Source: JBASEY01 sp049652745 | GTDB lineage: Bacteria; CSSED10-310 | Reading direction: 5' to 3' | Assembly (NCBI GenBank): GCA_049652745.1 | Contig: JBASEY010000029.1 | Coordinates: forward strand, 124,001-188,000 | DNA length: 64,000 nucleotides | Part shown: positions 16,931-25,767 of the stretch, piece by piece | How the letters are laid out: the number at the start of each line of letters is the position of its first letter | How positions within the stretch are numbered: position 1 is the first letter of the stretch | Made by a program: the position numbers and the translations under genes | Notes under the pieces: generated by a model | The model's input: the letters and a program-made list of their open reading frames with translations, nothing else | Databases searched by the model: none | What the model was told of the DNA's origin: nothing

Positions 16931-18337
16931 ATGACGTATCGTGAAAATAAAATGAAGGAATTCCGAGAAAAGATGCTTCAGGCTGAAGTTCATCCTCTGA
17001 CGATTTCTTTGTTTGAAAGACATTATAACCGATTGGTTTCTGGTGAAATGGGAATAATCGACGAAAATGAGATTTTTCCTTTGGAATCACTGCCAAACAG
17101 CGAAGATTTAGCAGAGTTTACCAAAATCGGCGCTGATGGAATCGCTTCGGCGATTGTCATTAAATTGAATGGGGGTTTGGGCACCAGCATGGGGCTCGAT
17201 TGTGCCAAATCATTGCTCGAAGTAAAGCAAGGTTTGACGTTTCTGGATATTATATCGAAACAGATTTTACGTGTAAGGTCAGAATATAATGCGATGGTTC
17301 CCCTACTTTTCATGAACAGCGAACGCACAAGAAGGGATACTCTGCCTGTTTTACAGAAATATCCTTCTCTTGTTCACAAAGATATTCCGCTCGATTTCAT
17401 CCAAAGTCGAGTCCCTAAAATCAGGGAAAAGGATTTTGCTCCGGTGACATATCTTCCCGACCCTGAACTTGAATGGAATCCTCCAGGCCATGGCGATATT
17501 TATTATTCACTCTACTTGTCAAAGTGCCTGGACACCCTTTTGAGCAGTGGTTATCGATATGCATTTATTTCAAATGCAGATAATTTAGGCGCTGAGCTCG
17601 ATCCGGCAATTCTTGGCTACTTCATTTCACATAACTGCTCTTTCTTAATGGAAGTCGCCCGACGTACCGATGCGGATCGAAAAGGAGGCCATCTGGCAAG
17701 ACATAAAGATGGTTATTTAATTTTACGAGAAATAGCCCAATGCTCCGAAAAAGATCGGATTCATTTTTCAAATATAGAAAAATATTTCTTTTTTAATACG
17801 AACAGCATATGGGTTCACCTGGAAAAGCTTCGCGATCTTCTTATACACAATGATGAGTTTCTGGATCTTCCTCTTATACGTAATGTAAAAACTGTTAATC
17901 CCCGTGATCCGGAATCGGAGAAAATAATTCAACTGGAAACGGCCATGGGATCTGCAATCAGCAAATTCGAAAACGCTGAGGCGATTTGCGTGCCTCGAAC
18001 TCGCTTTTTACCTATAAAAACCACGGATGATTTAATCGGATTATGGTCCGATGCTTATTATGTTACCGAAAAGTATCACATCCGTTTGGTGCCGGAGAGC
18101 AAATCAGCTCCAATCAGCAAACTTGACAGAAATTATTACGGTATGATCGACCAGTTACGATCTCGGTTTCCACATGGCGCTCCTTCTTTGAAACATTGTA
18201 AGAGTTGGTCGGTTGAAGGAGATGTTATATTCGAAAAAGGTGTTGTCGTACATGGGTCACCGCGGATAATCAATTCTTCCGGGACAGTGAAAACGATACC
18301 GGCCGGTACGTTTATAGGAAAGGATCTTTATATCTAA
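16931..18337 (+). CDS. UTP-glucose-1-phosphate uridylyltransferase, eukaryotic-type UDPGP family
   Basis: 468 residues. The UDPGP nucleotide loop LNGGLGTSMGLDCAKSLL is near residue 77, with the conserved lysine after it. GHGDIYYSLY and FISNADNLGA form the uracil and sugar-phosphate site. The LETAMGSAI, VPRTRFLPIKTT and NYYG segments are typical of UGPase, and a left-handed beta-helix end (VVHGSPRIINSSGT) closes the protein. It makes UDP-glucose from UTP and glucose-1-phosphate. This family is distinct from bacterial GalU and is found in scattered bacteria. GAGGGGAG precedes the ATG by about nine bases. It stands alone, convergent with the RNase gene. Confidence 0.88.
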   Translation: MTYRENKMKEFREKMLQAEVHPLTISLFERHYNRLVSGEMGIIDENEIFPLESLPNSEDLAEFTKIGADGIASAIVIKLNGGLGTSMGLDCAKSLLEVKQGLTFLDIISKQILRVRSEYNAMVPLLFMNSERTRRDTLPVLQKYPSLVHKDIPLDFIQSRVPKIREKDFAPVTYLPDPELEWNPPGHGDIYYSLYLSKCLDTLLSSGYRYAFISNADNLGAELDPAILGYFISHNCSFLMEVARRTDADRKGGHLARHKDGYLILREIAQCSEKDRIHFSNIEKYFFFNTNSIWVHLEKLRDLLIHNDEFLDLPLIRNVKTVNPRDPESEKIIQLETAMGSAISKFENAEAICVPRTRFLPIKTTDDLIGLWSDAYYVTEKYHIRLVPESKSAPISKLDRNYYGMIDQLRSRFPHGAPSLKHCKSWSVEGDVIFEKGVVVHGSPRIINSSGTVKTIPAGTFIGKDLYI

Positions 18338-18356
18338 AACAGGTCGAGCGATTGTA

Positions 18357-20363
18357 CTATGTTTCTCTTAATCTGAGTTTTAAATAGTTATCACGAGGAA
18401 CTACACGTTCGATGACAACGGAGATGGCTTGTCCGGGTAAAAGTTTATGCGAGAATGATAATGGTAAAAATGTATCGAAGCAGAGTTCTTCAAGCCAGAT
18501 TTGATAGCCATTGGTGATTCGGTCCAACACGGTTGCATTGACGGTTTTGCCCGTAAAGGCCGCCAAGTATTTGAGCAACCAATACCGGTGCTGGTGCATC
18601 GAGATGGTTGTTGCGCGAGCGATCGATATTTCCAGGTCTTTCAATAAATCGGCCAGTTCATGACGTGGATAAGGGTCGTCAAAACCCAGAAGGCTCAGGA
18701 ATTGGCGTTGAGCCAGTACGTCAAAATACCGCCTGATAGGAGATGTCATATTCGTGTAGTATTGTAAACCTAGAGTAGCATGAGGTTTTGCTTTCAAAGA
18801 ATAATCGGCGCGTGGAATCACTTTTTTTTGGCAATATGAAATATATGGGTCAAATTCTGCGCCGCTTTTTGGAAAGGCTTCTTCGGCTTTTTTCTGATGA
18901 CGATAAGGGAAGGCAATATCTGATTGTGCTGCATAGCCGGCGATAAGGCTGTTGGCAAGAATCATCAGCTCCGAAACAATCAATTGCGAAGCCGTTTGGC
19001 GGTTTCTGCGATGAATCACCAGTTTGTCCGGATTTTTCGCGTCGATCGTGATTTCAGGGCGAGGCATGATAACCGCGCCGTTATCCAATCGGTTCCTCTG
19101 TAGATTGTTCACAATTTTCAATAACGAAACATAGGGTTCCTTTTCGATCTCATTGTCGACATCATCATGGGTCAAACGTTTACAAACGCGAATGGTAGAC
19201 CTGTAAAACCGGGAGCTTTCTATGGCGCCATTCTCGGCTATCACTGCAAAAATACTGATTGCCGGCTGTGGTGTTTCAGTTTTCAGACCGGCGATAGTTT
19301 CGGCGAATATTGGTGGAAACATGTGCCAGGTTTTTGTCGGCAGGTATAACGTCTGGCCTCTTTCCCTGGCCTCTTCATCCAAGAAGGAACCTGGGTGAAT
19401 CCAGTGACAGACGTCGGAGATATGGATGCCTATTTCGAACCTGTTTTCAGGGAGTATTTCAAATGAAAGAGCGTCGTCACAATCCAGAGTATCCTGGTTG
19501 TCAATAGTTATACATGGAAGGTCTTCGAAGTTGGTCCTTTCACGGCTGATCGTGAAAGGGTTGGTTAATAAGTATTGAATTTCATCATACGATTCTTTTG
19601 AAAACTCTTTTGGATAACGAAATTTTATTAAATCGAGGTTTTCATCCGGCTCGAATTCCCCTAGAAGAACGAGAATATCAAAAGGCGGCATCCGCATTTC
19701 TGTTGGAATCCGTCTCATTACCGATGAGATCAAATTTTTATCGGCAGGTTCAACAGAAGCGTTGACGACATCAGCTTTTAATACTTCTATCAGGCGGTCA
19801 TATCCTTCAGGAAAGGGGTCATGGATCTCTGGATATTGGATTTTTTTTTCAAGCCAGCGTACAAGTTTGTCGGCAATATCCAATTCTTTTTGTTGAGCTT
19901 TGATCTGCGCGATATTCTCTTGTGCTTCCGCTTCCGAAAATACATAAACGAAGCCATCGACAATTTTGAAATATCGTTTATCAAAAAAAACAGCTCGTAA
20001 AAATCCGGCTTCGCGATCAGCTTGTTCGATTGCGGAATTGGGGAAGAGATGTGTAAGCTGTGCAGGTATCAGCGTTTGTTGTTTAAGATCAATTTTTTTC
20101 CAGATGTTTTCTAGGTCATAAACTTCGGAGATTTGATTTCTGAGAGCGCTTAATTCTTTTAATTTAGTTATAATTTCTTCTTTAGAAAGCGCTGCATCAA
20201 TGGGTATCCGAGATCGATGAAGGATACGCGATTGAGGTAGCAACATCGTTTTACCTATTTCAGTCAGCACGGTCAATTTGTGGTTTTTTGTCTCAAGACA
20301 TAACCCTGTCATCATTCGTTTTTGTTCAAATAATTCAACGATATCACCTGGCGCGATTTTCAT
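18357..20363 (-). CDS. RNase II-type 3'-5' exoribonuclease (RNB domain)
   Basis: 668 residues. The catalytic motif ITIDNQDTLDCDDALSFE keeps the four Asp ligands of the two metal ions. TSPIRRYFDVLAQRQ carries the conserved arginines near the end of the RNB domain. The N-terminal 250 residues are not cold-shock domains as in E. coli RNase II/R but an SH3-like and helical region, as in cyanobacterial and Deinococcus RNase II. The last 70 residues form a reduced OB/S1 fold (VNATVLDRITNGYQIWL). It degrades single-stranded RNA. It is the last gene of a minus-strand run with GT2, SGNH and VWA genes, 11 bases from GT2. Confidence 0.88.
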   Translation of the reverse strand: MKIAPGDIVELFEQKRMMTGLCLETKNHKLTVLTEIGKTMLLPQSRILHRSRIPIDAALSKEEIITKLKELSALRNQISEVYDLENIWKKIDLKQQTLIPAQLTHLFPNSAIEQADREAGFLRAVFFDKRYFKIVDGFVYVFSEAEAQENIAQIKAQQKELDIADKLVRWLEKKIQYPEIHDPFPEGYDRLIEVLKADVVNASVEPADKNLISSVMRRIPTEMRMPPFDILVLLGEFEPDENLDLIKFRYPKEFSKESYDEIQYLLTNPFTISRERTNFEDLPCITIDNQDTLDCDDALSFEILPENRFEIGIHISDVCHWIHPGSFLDEEARERGQTLYLPTKTWHMFPPIFAETIAGLKTETPQPAISIFAVIAENGAIESSRFYRSTIRVCKRLTHDDVDNEIEKEPYVSLLKIVNNLQRNRLDNGAVIMPRPEITIDAKNPDKLVIHRRNRQTASQLIVSELMILANSLIAGYAAQSDIAFPYRHQKKAEEAFPKSGAEFDPYISYCQKKVIPRADYSLKAKPHATLGLQYYTNMTSPIRRYFDVLAQRQFLSLLGFDDPYPRHELADLLKDLEISIARATTISMHQHRYWLLKYLAAFTGKTVNATVLDRITNGYQIWLEELCFDTFLPLSFSHKLLPGQAISVVIERVVPRDNYLKLRLRET

Positions 20364-20374
20364 TTAATCTCACT

Positions 20375-21136
20375 TCAATCCTTTGATTCGGATGATGAAT
20401 CAATGTGTTTTTCTAGTGTTTTGGCAAATTTTAAAAACGTGTAAAACGCATGCATACCCGCCATCACAACCCCAGTCCGCCCATCGAGAAAACCTTTTCT
20501 GAAAAAGAGGGTTCTGAAAAACTCCCAGCTTGTTCGTAAAACCATTTTGCAAGAAGACACTTTGCGATTTTCCGCAGTCCATTTTTCGGCGATCAGGCTG
20601 GTATATTTATCTATTCTTTTAATATGATCGCTGATATCTCGATATGAATAATGCAGAATATCCCCTTGGAGCTTACCGATTTTACCGTCGATGACCACAT
20701 GTTCATGGACCGGTGTAATTTGAAATCGTCCATTCAGCTTGTTGAACAAGCGAAGTTGGTTGTCAGGATACCAACCGCCGCCTTTTATCCATCGATCGAT
20801 ATAAAAAGTCTTTCTTGACATCCAATACCCTGCAAACAAATCCAGATTTTGATCGATAATGGATTGTCTTAAATCCGGGCTGATTCTCTCATCGGCATCC
20901 AAGGATAAAATCCAATTGTTACGAGCTTTATCGATTCCATAATTTTTTGATATTGCATATCCTTTCCAATCAACGCAGAACACTTGATCGGTGTATTCTC
21001 GAGCTATCTTGACGGTACGATCCGTGCTGTTACTGTCAACAACAATGATTTCATCCACAAAGCTCAGGGATTCGAGACAGTCTCGAATCCTGTCTTCTTC
21101 ATTAAAAGTTATTACGACCCCGGAAATGGCTTTCAT
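20375..21136 (-). CDS. Glycosyltransferase family 2, LPS-core type (WaaE/KdtX-like)
   Basis: 253 residues. GT-A fold motifs: VVITFNEEDRIRDCLESL at the start, IIVVDSNSTDRT, and the metal-binding LDADERIS. KGYAISKNYGIDKA and GGWYPDNQLRLF resemble the WaaE glucosyltransferase family that decorates heptose in LPS inner core. A hydrophobic C-terminal patch (VVMAGMHAFYTFLKF) suggests peripheral membrane attachment. The heptose genes 5 kb away fit an LPS-core role. The acceptor is not known. Confidence 0.82.
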   Translation of the reverse strand: MKAISGVVITFNEEDRIRDCLESLSFVDEIIVVDSNSTDRTVKIAREYTDQVFCVDWKGYAISKNYGIDKARNNWILSLDADERISPDLRQSIIDQNLDLFAGYWMSRKTFYIDRWIKGGGWYPDNQLRLFNKLNGRFQITPVHEHVVIDGKIGKLQGDILHYSYRDISDHIKRIDKYTSLIAEKWTAENRKVSSCKMVLRTSWEFFRTLFFRKGFLDGRTGVVMAGMHAFYTFLKFAKTLEKHIDSSSESKD

Positions 21137-21152
21137 ACATGAAGCTGCCTAA

Positions 21153-22454
21153 TCAATCCTCGACTATAGCATAAGAATTCTGTTGCCGGGAGGGAATACC
21201 TGTTAATGTTTCTATAATTCTAGCTGCAATTAAATTATGGCCGTTAATATTAGGGTGGCAATCATCCAAAAAAAGAGGATAGTTACTGAACTTTTCGAAA
21301 GTTGATGCGAGATCGATAAAAATCACATGTTTTTCATCCGCAACTTTTTGAGCAATCTCATTATATTCAGCAACCACTTTACGGGTATAATCCAATTTTT
21401 CCGCTACGCGAAAAGCGGATTGCGCCGCATCAAACTCTCCTTTTTCTAAAAGTTTTAATGCTTTGAAGTAGTGAAGAATCGCCATATCAGGATTTTTTTC
21501 CATTAAACGGTCAAGCTCATCCTCTGTTCCTGGAAACTCCAATTTATCCATAAGCCAGTATCCATCGATATCATATTGAACAACCGATGAAATTAATAAT
21601 TTTCCCGAGTCTGACGGTGTTTTTCGGATGAGGGAGTTTAACACTAAAGGCGGTGCGTCCCTGACCGGAGTCGATAATAATAATGCTCGAGCTCCCATTT
21701 GTTGGATATAGAGAATCATTTCTGAAAGGTTTTGTCTGTAATTATCGGGTGGAACTCGCTCTGTGATGGGCTCGTCAAATTCAAGATTACGGCTTGTCGG
21801 ATTTAATCGTTTGCTCCAAATTTGTGAAAGCCATTGATAAAGATATGAGCGGTTCAGAAAGCGGTACATACACTTTTGTATTTGCGGTTGTGATGCAGCC
21901 GCTTGATCAGAAACAAAATAATAAAGTAGATCATTAAAACCGAACCAGATTATGACCATGTCGGGTTTTAAAATATTTCCAAATTTTTTCAGCAATACCT
22001 TACCTTGGTATGAGGAATAGCCGATAACGGAAAGATTGAGTATTTCCGTTTTTCCTTGACCAAAAGTTTGGTCGAAATAATGCTGTATTCGTGCTGAATA
22101 TATGTCTTCGTAATTGACCAGGCCGAAACCGAAGCTTCTGGAATCTCCAAGAATCAAAACTCGATAAGTATCCGGTGGTTTGACAATTGAAAACTCCGGG
22201 CCTCTGAACCCGTGTGAGTTCAATCTTTCGTTTTCTGACAATGGGCTGTTCGGCCGCAATTTCCACAATAGATCCGGGTCCTGTTTTTTTATTGCCGAAA
22301 AACAGCGGGCATCGTTTCGCTCCGTATTCATTCTAAAACACTCGATTGATCGAGCCAGATCAGGCTTGGCTATCCGCAATACAAATTCAATACTCAATAT
22401 GATGCAACAGGCCAAACAAATGGAGGTAATTCGGAATACCCACGTTTTAATCAT
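21153..22454 (-). CDS. SGNH/GDSL hydrolase with TPR-like insert, membrane-anchored
   Basis: 433 residues. An N-terminal membrane anchor at about 7-25 precedes an SGNH hydrolase domain with block I LILGDSRSFGFG, block III WFGFND and block V DDCHPNINGH, so Ser, Asn, Asp and His are all present. Between blocks III and V lies an inserted helical pair (MAILHYFKALKLLEKGEFDAAQ...) that resembles a TPR. Families of this type are acyl esterases or acetyltransferases for exopolysaccharides. No clear Shine-Dalgarno site is seen. It lies 45 bases after the VWA gene and 16 before GT2. The periplasmic polysaccharide role is inference. Confidence 0.75.
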   Translation of the reverse strand: MIKTWVFRITSICLACCIILSIEFVLRIAKPDLARSIECFRMNTERNDARCFSAIKKQDPDLLWKLRPNSPLSENERLNSHGFRGPEFSIVKPPDTYRVLILGDSRSFGFGLVNYEDIYSARIQHYFDQTFGQGKTEILNLSVIGYSSYQGKVLLKKFGNILKPDMVIIWFGFNDLLYYFVSDQAAASQPQIQKCMYRFLNRSYLYQWLSQIWSKRLNPTSRNLEFDEPITERVPPDNYRQNLSEMILYIQQMGARALLLSTPVRDAPPLVLNSLIRKTPSDSGKLLISSVVQYDIDGYWLMDKLEFPGTEDELDRLMEKNPDMAILHYFKALKLLEKGEFDAAQSAFRVAEKLDYTRKVVAEYNEIAQKVADEKHVIFIDLASTFEKFSNYPLFLDDCHPNINGHNLIAARIIETLTGIPSRQQNSYAIVED

Positions 22455-22499
22455 TCTGTTTTTTATAATAATTGACTATCCAATTCTGATATAAAATAT

Positions 22500-23240
22500 C
22501 TACTCTTGCGTGTTCTGACGGGTTTCTGTTTCTTGGCCGACTAGTTCTTGAGGTTCGATTTTTTTAAGGCTTTTTTGGATGACGATATCCACTGCTGTTT
22601 CCTTCAACGATTCCGGTGATGTCGCGTTGATAAAAAGTCCGGGAAGTTCGCTGAAAAACGGCTGGAAATAGTCCTGATCAGCTTTTTCAAGGTCAACACC
22701 AATGATGTAAACAGCTTCGATTTGTGCCATGTCGATAACATTTTTCAAAGTGATGAACTCATCTTTTGTGCAATCATCTCGTGCGGTTATGAAACTAATC
22801 AGTATATTTCGCGGCAGGGGTCTATTTGTCGGAAAATCTTCCACTACACTGACTATTCCGTAAGCAAAACAATTTTTTCCCTTAGGCACCACTGCTTCAA
22901 TAGAACGGTTCAACAATCCCGGTTCAAACCAGTCTAATTTTACAGCCAGTCTATAATCAAGACAGTTGTTTTTTTCCGGTACTGAAGAATCACCGAAAAC
23001 ACGCAAACCCACATTCAAGCCCCATATAGGGGTTTTATTCATTTCCTCGTAAACGTGTTGAAGAGCTGTTCGGATATGCTCGAATTTTGAATTGCCATGC
23101 CACGGTGCTGCAGAATATGTAGACGCATCCAACAGAAACATGATGTTGACTTGTTCAATCCGGTTTTCTTTTGCTTGAATAGACATCAAAGCCATGGGGA
23201 TTCCCACAAGTGCAAAAGCTGTGATTACTTGTTTTTTCAT
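22500..23240 (-). CDS. Secreted VWA-domain protein with degenerate metal site
   Basis: About 246 residues from ATG 23240, which has AGGAGG nine bases upstream. A signal peptide lies at the N-terminus (KKQVITAFALVGIPMALM). A VWA-like domain follows: NIMFLLDASTYSAA, RTALQHVYEEM, GLRVFGD, NILISFITARDD, YIIGVDLE. The MIDAS-like motif reads DASTY, lacking the second Ser of DxSxS, so metal binding may be weak. It is the first gene of a minus-strand set with SGNH, GT2 and RNase genes. The function is unknown; it may be a periplasmic adhesion or scaffold protein. Confidence 0.72.
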   Translation of the reverse strand: MKKQVITAFALVGIPMALMSIQAKENRIEQVNIMFLLDASTYSAAPWHGNSKFEHIRTALQHVYEEMNKTPIWGLNVGLRVFGDSSVPEKNNCLDYRLAVKLDWFEPGLLNRSIEAVVPKGKNCFAYGIVSVVEDFPTNRPLPRNILISFITARDDCTKDEFITLKNVIDMAQIEAVYIIGVDLEKADQDYFQPFFSELPGLFINATSPESLKETAVDIVIQKSLKKIEPQELVGQETETRQNTQE

Positions 23241-23269
23241 AAATCCTCCTGGAAAAAACACCTGATCCG

Positions 23270-23298
23270 ATTAAATCCTCAAGGGCGGTGTTTGTCAA
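23270..23298 (-). promoter_or_regulatory. Near-consensus promoter of the VWA gene
   Basis: On the minus strand TTGACA (23293-23298), a 17-base spacer and TTTAAT (23270-23275) sit 30 bases before the VWA start codon. The -35 is perfect and the -10 matches five of six. Confidence 0.65.
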
Positions 23299-23300
23299 TT

Positions 23301-23325
23301 TTGCTCATTAGCCGATAGTGAGCAA
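23301..23325. promoter_or_regulatory. Operator-like inverted repeat between divergent promoters
   Basis: TTGCTCA (23301-23307) and TGAGCAA (23319-23325) are a perfect 7-bp inverted repeat with an 11-base spacer. The dyad begins two bases upstream of the -35 of the VWA promoter and ends six bases before a TATAAT (23332-23337) that may be the -10 of the plus-strand Memo-AMMECR1 gene. Its position fits a site for a dimeric regulator acting on both genes. No regulator gene is adjacent. Confidence 0.5.
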
Positions 23326-23380
23326 TTTTGTTATAATAATAACCGCTCCCGTTGAGCCGGTACCATTGTGAAGGAGATTG

Positions 23381-24910
23381 ATGGTGAAAACAACCATATT
23401 GAGTTTAATAATGGGGGGATTGCTCATGAATACTGCAGGATTTTCTTTTCTTCGAGCCTCTGGCCAAGATGAACCTTTTGTGAGGCGTGCAGTTTATTCC
23501 GGTAGTTGGTATCCTGGCACAAAAGAAGAACTGTCTTCGGCGGTCGATTCCTATCTGTCTCAGGCGGAACATGCTGATTTGGACGGAACCATCGTCGGCC
23601 TCGTTGCCCCGCATGCCGGCTTCATATATTCAGCGCCGGTCGCAGCACATGCCTATAAACCTCTAATCGGAAAGAGTTTTGAAACAGTGGTGCTGATAGG
23701 AAATGCTCATCGAGAAGGTTTTATAGGCGCTGCTATAGACAGTGCTCAAGCATATACAAATCCTCTGGGCCGCGTTGATATCGACCAGAAATTTGCCGAA
23801 TGGATTACTGCCCGATGCCAATCTGTTGCAATCAACAATCGCCCACATATGCAAGAGCATTCACTTGAAATACAGATTCCTTTCCTTCAACGAACTTTAA
23901 AAGAAGGATTTAAAATTCTTCCGATCTTGTTTGGATATGAGCCGAATGGCGCTGATAGGCAGTTGGTTGAAGCCCTTGTGGATGCTATGCGAACCAAAAG
24001 CATTTTGGTGGTAGCCAGCACTGATTTAACTCATTATCCATCCTGGTCCGATGCGAAACGAATCGACACAAAAACATTGGAGCTTATCGCTTCGATGGAT
24101 GTGGAAAAGTTAAAAGCATATGACAAAACCGTTAAGATGCAAGAAACGGAAAATCTGTCGTGCGTATTGTGTGGGTTGACGGCAACTGGAGTGGTAATAT
24201 CAATCAGCAGACGACAGGGGGTAGATTCCGGCAGGGTATTGAAATACGCGAATTCCGGCGATGTCGCGATAGGGGATCGGCAGCGAGTGGTTGGTTATGG
24301 AGCGGTTGTATTTGTTAAAAAAAACACTGAAGCCGAAAAAGAAATCGAAGCAGCTCAAAATAATTCTGAAAAACTGACTGACAGCGAAGCTGATATGTTG
24401 CTGAAGATGGCTCGCAGTGTGTTGACGAATTTTGTAACAACTGGAGATGCTCCGAAAATACATCTGAATAACCGTTTGGAGGAAATAAAAAGAGGGGCGT
24501 TCGTCACGTTACGTAAAGGTGAGTCCTTGCGAGGTTGTATAGGGTATATTGAACCGATAAAAACTTGTGCTGACGCTATTCGAGAAAACACGATCAGTGC
24601 TGCGGCAAAAGACCCCAGGTTTACTCCGGTGAAAAAGTCCGAACTGGACGAGATTACGATAGAGATTTCTATTTTAACGCCACTGGAAAAAGTTGATTCC
24701 TGGAAAGACATCCAGATAGGCAAACACGGAGTACTGTTGGAAAAAGGCTGGAATAGATCTGTTTTTCTGCCACAGGTGGCCACTGAACAAGGTTGGGACT
24801 TGGAAACCACTTTGAACCATCTTGCGCAAAAGGCTGGTTTGCCCTTCGATGCCTGGAAAAAGGGTGCAAGCTTCAAAGTGTTCGAAGCACAGGTTTTCCA
24901 AGAAGATTGA
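23381..24910 (+). CDS. Exported Memo (AmmB) and AMMECR1 (AmmA) fusion protein
   Basis: About 509 residues from ATG 23381 with AAGGAG just upstream; TTG 23378 is an alternative. Residues 1-28 look like a signal peptide (TTILSLIMGGLLMNTAGF). Residues 35-305 form the Memo/AmmB domain: RRAVYSGSWYPG, LVAPHAGFIYSAP, VVLIGNAHREGF, EHSLEIQIPFLQ, and STDLTHYPSW. Its histidines match the metal site of Memo-type dioxygenase-fold proteins. Residues 330-505 form AMMECR1 with the invariant LRGCIGYIEP motif. In other bacteria the two proteins and a radical SAM enzyme make the AmmeMemoRadiSam set, whose function is unknown. No radical SAM gene is adjacent here. DUF72 follows by 30 bases. Confidence 0.88.
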   Translation: MVKTTILSLIMGGLLMNTAGFSFLRASGQDEPFVRRAVYSGSWYPGTKEELSSAVDSYLSQAEHADLDGTIVGLVAPHAGFIYSAPVAAHAYKPLIGKSFETVVLIGNAHREGFIGAAIDSAQAYTNPLGRVDIDQKFAEWITARCQSVAINNRPHMQEHSLEIQIPFLQRTLKEGFKILPILFGYEPNGADRQLVEALVDAMRTKSILVVASTDLTHYPSWSDAKRIDTKTLELIASMDVEKLKAYDKTVKMQETENLSCVLCGLTATGVVISISRRQGVDSGRVLKYANSGDVAIGDRQRVVGYGAVVFVKKNTEAEKEIEAAQNNSEKLTDSEADMLLKMARSVLTNFVTTGDAPKIHLNNRLEEIKRGAFVTLRKGESLRGCIGYIEPIKTCADAIRENTISAAAKDPRFTPVKKSELDEITIEISILTPLEKVDSWKDIQIGKHGVLLEKGWNRSVFLPQVATEQGWDLETTLNHLAQKAGLPFDAWKKGASFKVFEAQVFQED

Positions 24911-24940
24911 AAAAAATTCTCCTCATATCACCTGGGTAAA

Positions 24941-25744
24941 ATGAAAACACAAAATTCTGCGGAATTAAGCGAAAAAAAGATTTTCATCGGCACATCCGGC
25001 TATTCATACACCGATTGGAAAAGCATCTTTTACCCGGCTGCATTGCCGCCAAAAAACTACTTGGATTATTACAGCCAGTTTTTTTCAGCTTTGGAATTAA
25101 ACTTTTCTTTCTATCAAAGGCCGACAGAGCGGATGCTATCCAGATTTCAGCGACCGCAAATCAAAATACCCGTATTAAGCATCAAGGCGTTTCAAGGCAT
25201 TACACATAGTCAGAACCCGGAGACGGCGATTTCAGCCTTTTTGAAATCTATTCAACCATTGGTTCATGCAAATAAGCTTGCAGCAGTGCTTTTCCAGTTT
25301 CCTTATTCATTTCAACCGGGGGAAAATTCATGGAAGCTTCTGGAACAAATCGCTATGCAGCATTGGGGAGTAGTTGGAGTCATAGAATTTCGCCACATCT
25401 CATGGTTTCAAGAAAAGAATCTTCGGCGTGTCGCTGAGATGAATCTGTCAGTATGTGCATTGGACATGCCGGATATTCAAGGCCTTCCCGGTAAGCAATT
25501 GCCGGTGACTCATCCGATCGGCTACATGCGGTTTCATGGACGCAATACCGGAAAATGGTGGAACCACACAGAGGCTTGGCAAAGATATGATTATTTATAT
25601 TCAAATAAAACACTCAATAGTTTAATGCCTGAATTAAGAGATTGGATTGAAAGGCATGAGAAAGTGTTTTTATTTTTCAACAACCACTATCGCGGTCAGG
25701 CTGTTCAGAATGCCCAGACCTTGATGGCTTTTCTAGCGGATTAA
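24941..25744 (+). CDS. DUF72 (YecE-like) family protein
   Basis: 267 residues, the usual length. TIM-barrel family signatures: FIGTSGYSYTDWKSIFYP, the LELNFSFYQRP strand, AAVLFQFPYSF, IEFRHISWF, YMRFHGRN, and FFNNHYRGQAVQNA near the end. The family is widespread and has no confirmed reaction; some members sit near Fe-S or DNA repair genes. It starts 30 bases after the Memo-AMMECR1 gene with a weak purine stretch before the ATG. The orientation suggests co-transcription. Confidence 0.88.
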   Translation: MKTQNSAELSEKKIFIGTSGYSYTDWKSIFYPAALPPKNYLDYYSQFFSALELNFSFYQRPTERMLSRFQRPQIKIPVLSIKAFQGITHSQNPETAISAFLKSIQPLVHANKLAAVLFQFPYSFQPGENSWKLLEQIAMQHWGVVGVIEFRHISWFQEKNLRRVAEMNLSVCALDMPDIQGLPGKQLPVTHPIGYMRFHGRNTGKWWNHTEAWQRYDYLYSNKTLNSLMPELRDWIERHEKVFLFFNNHYRGQAVQNAQTLMAFLAD

Positions 25745-25767
25745 TCAAACAATGAAAACACAAGCGG

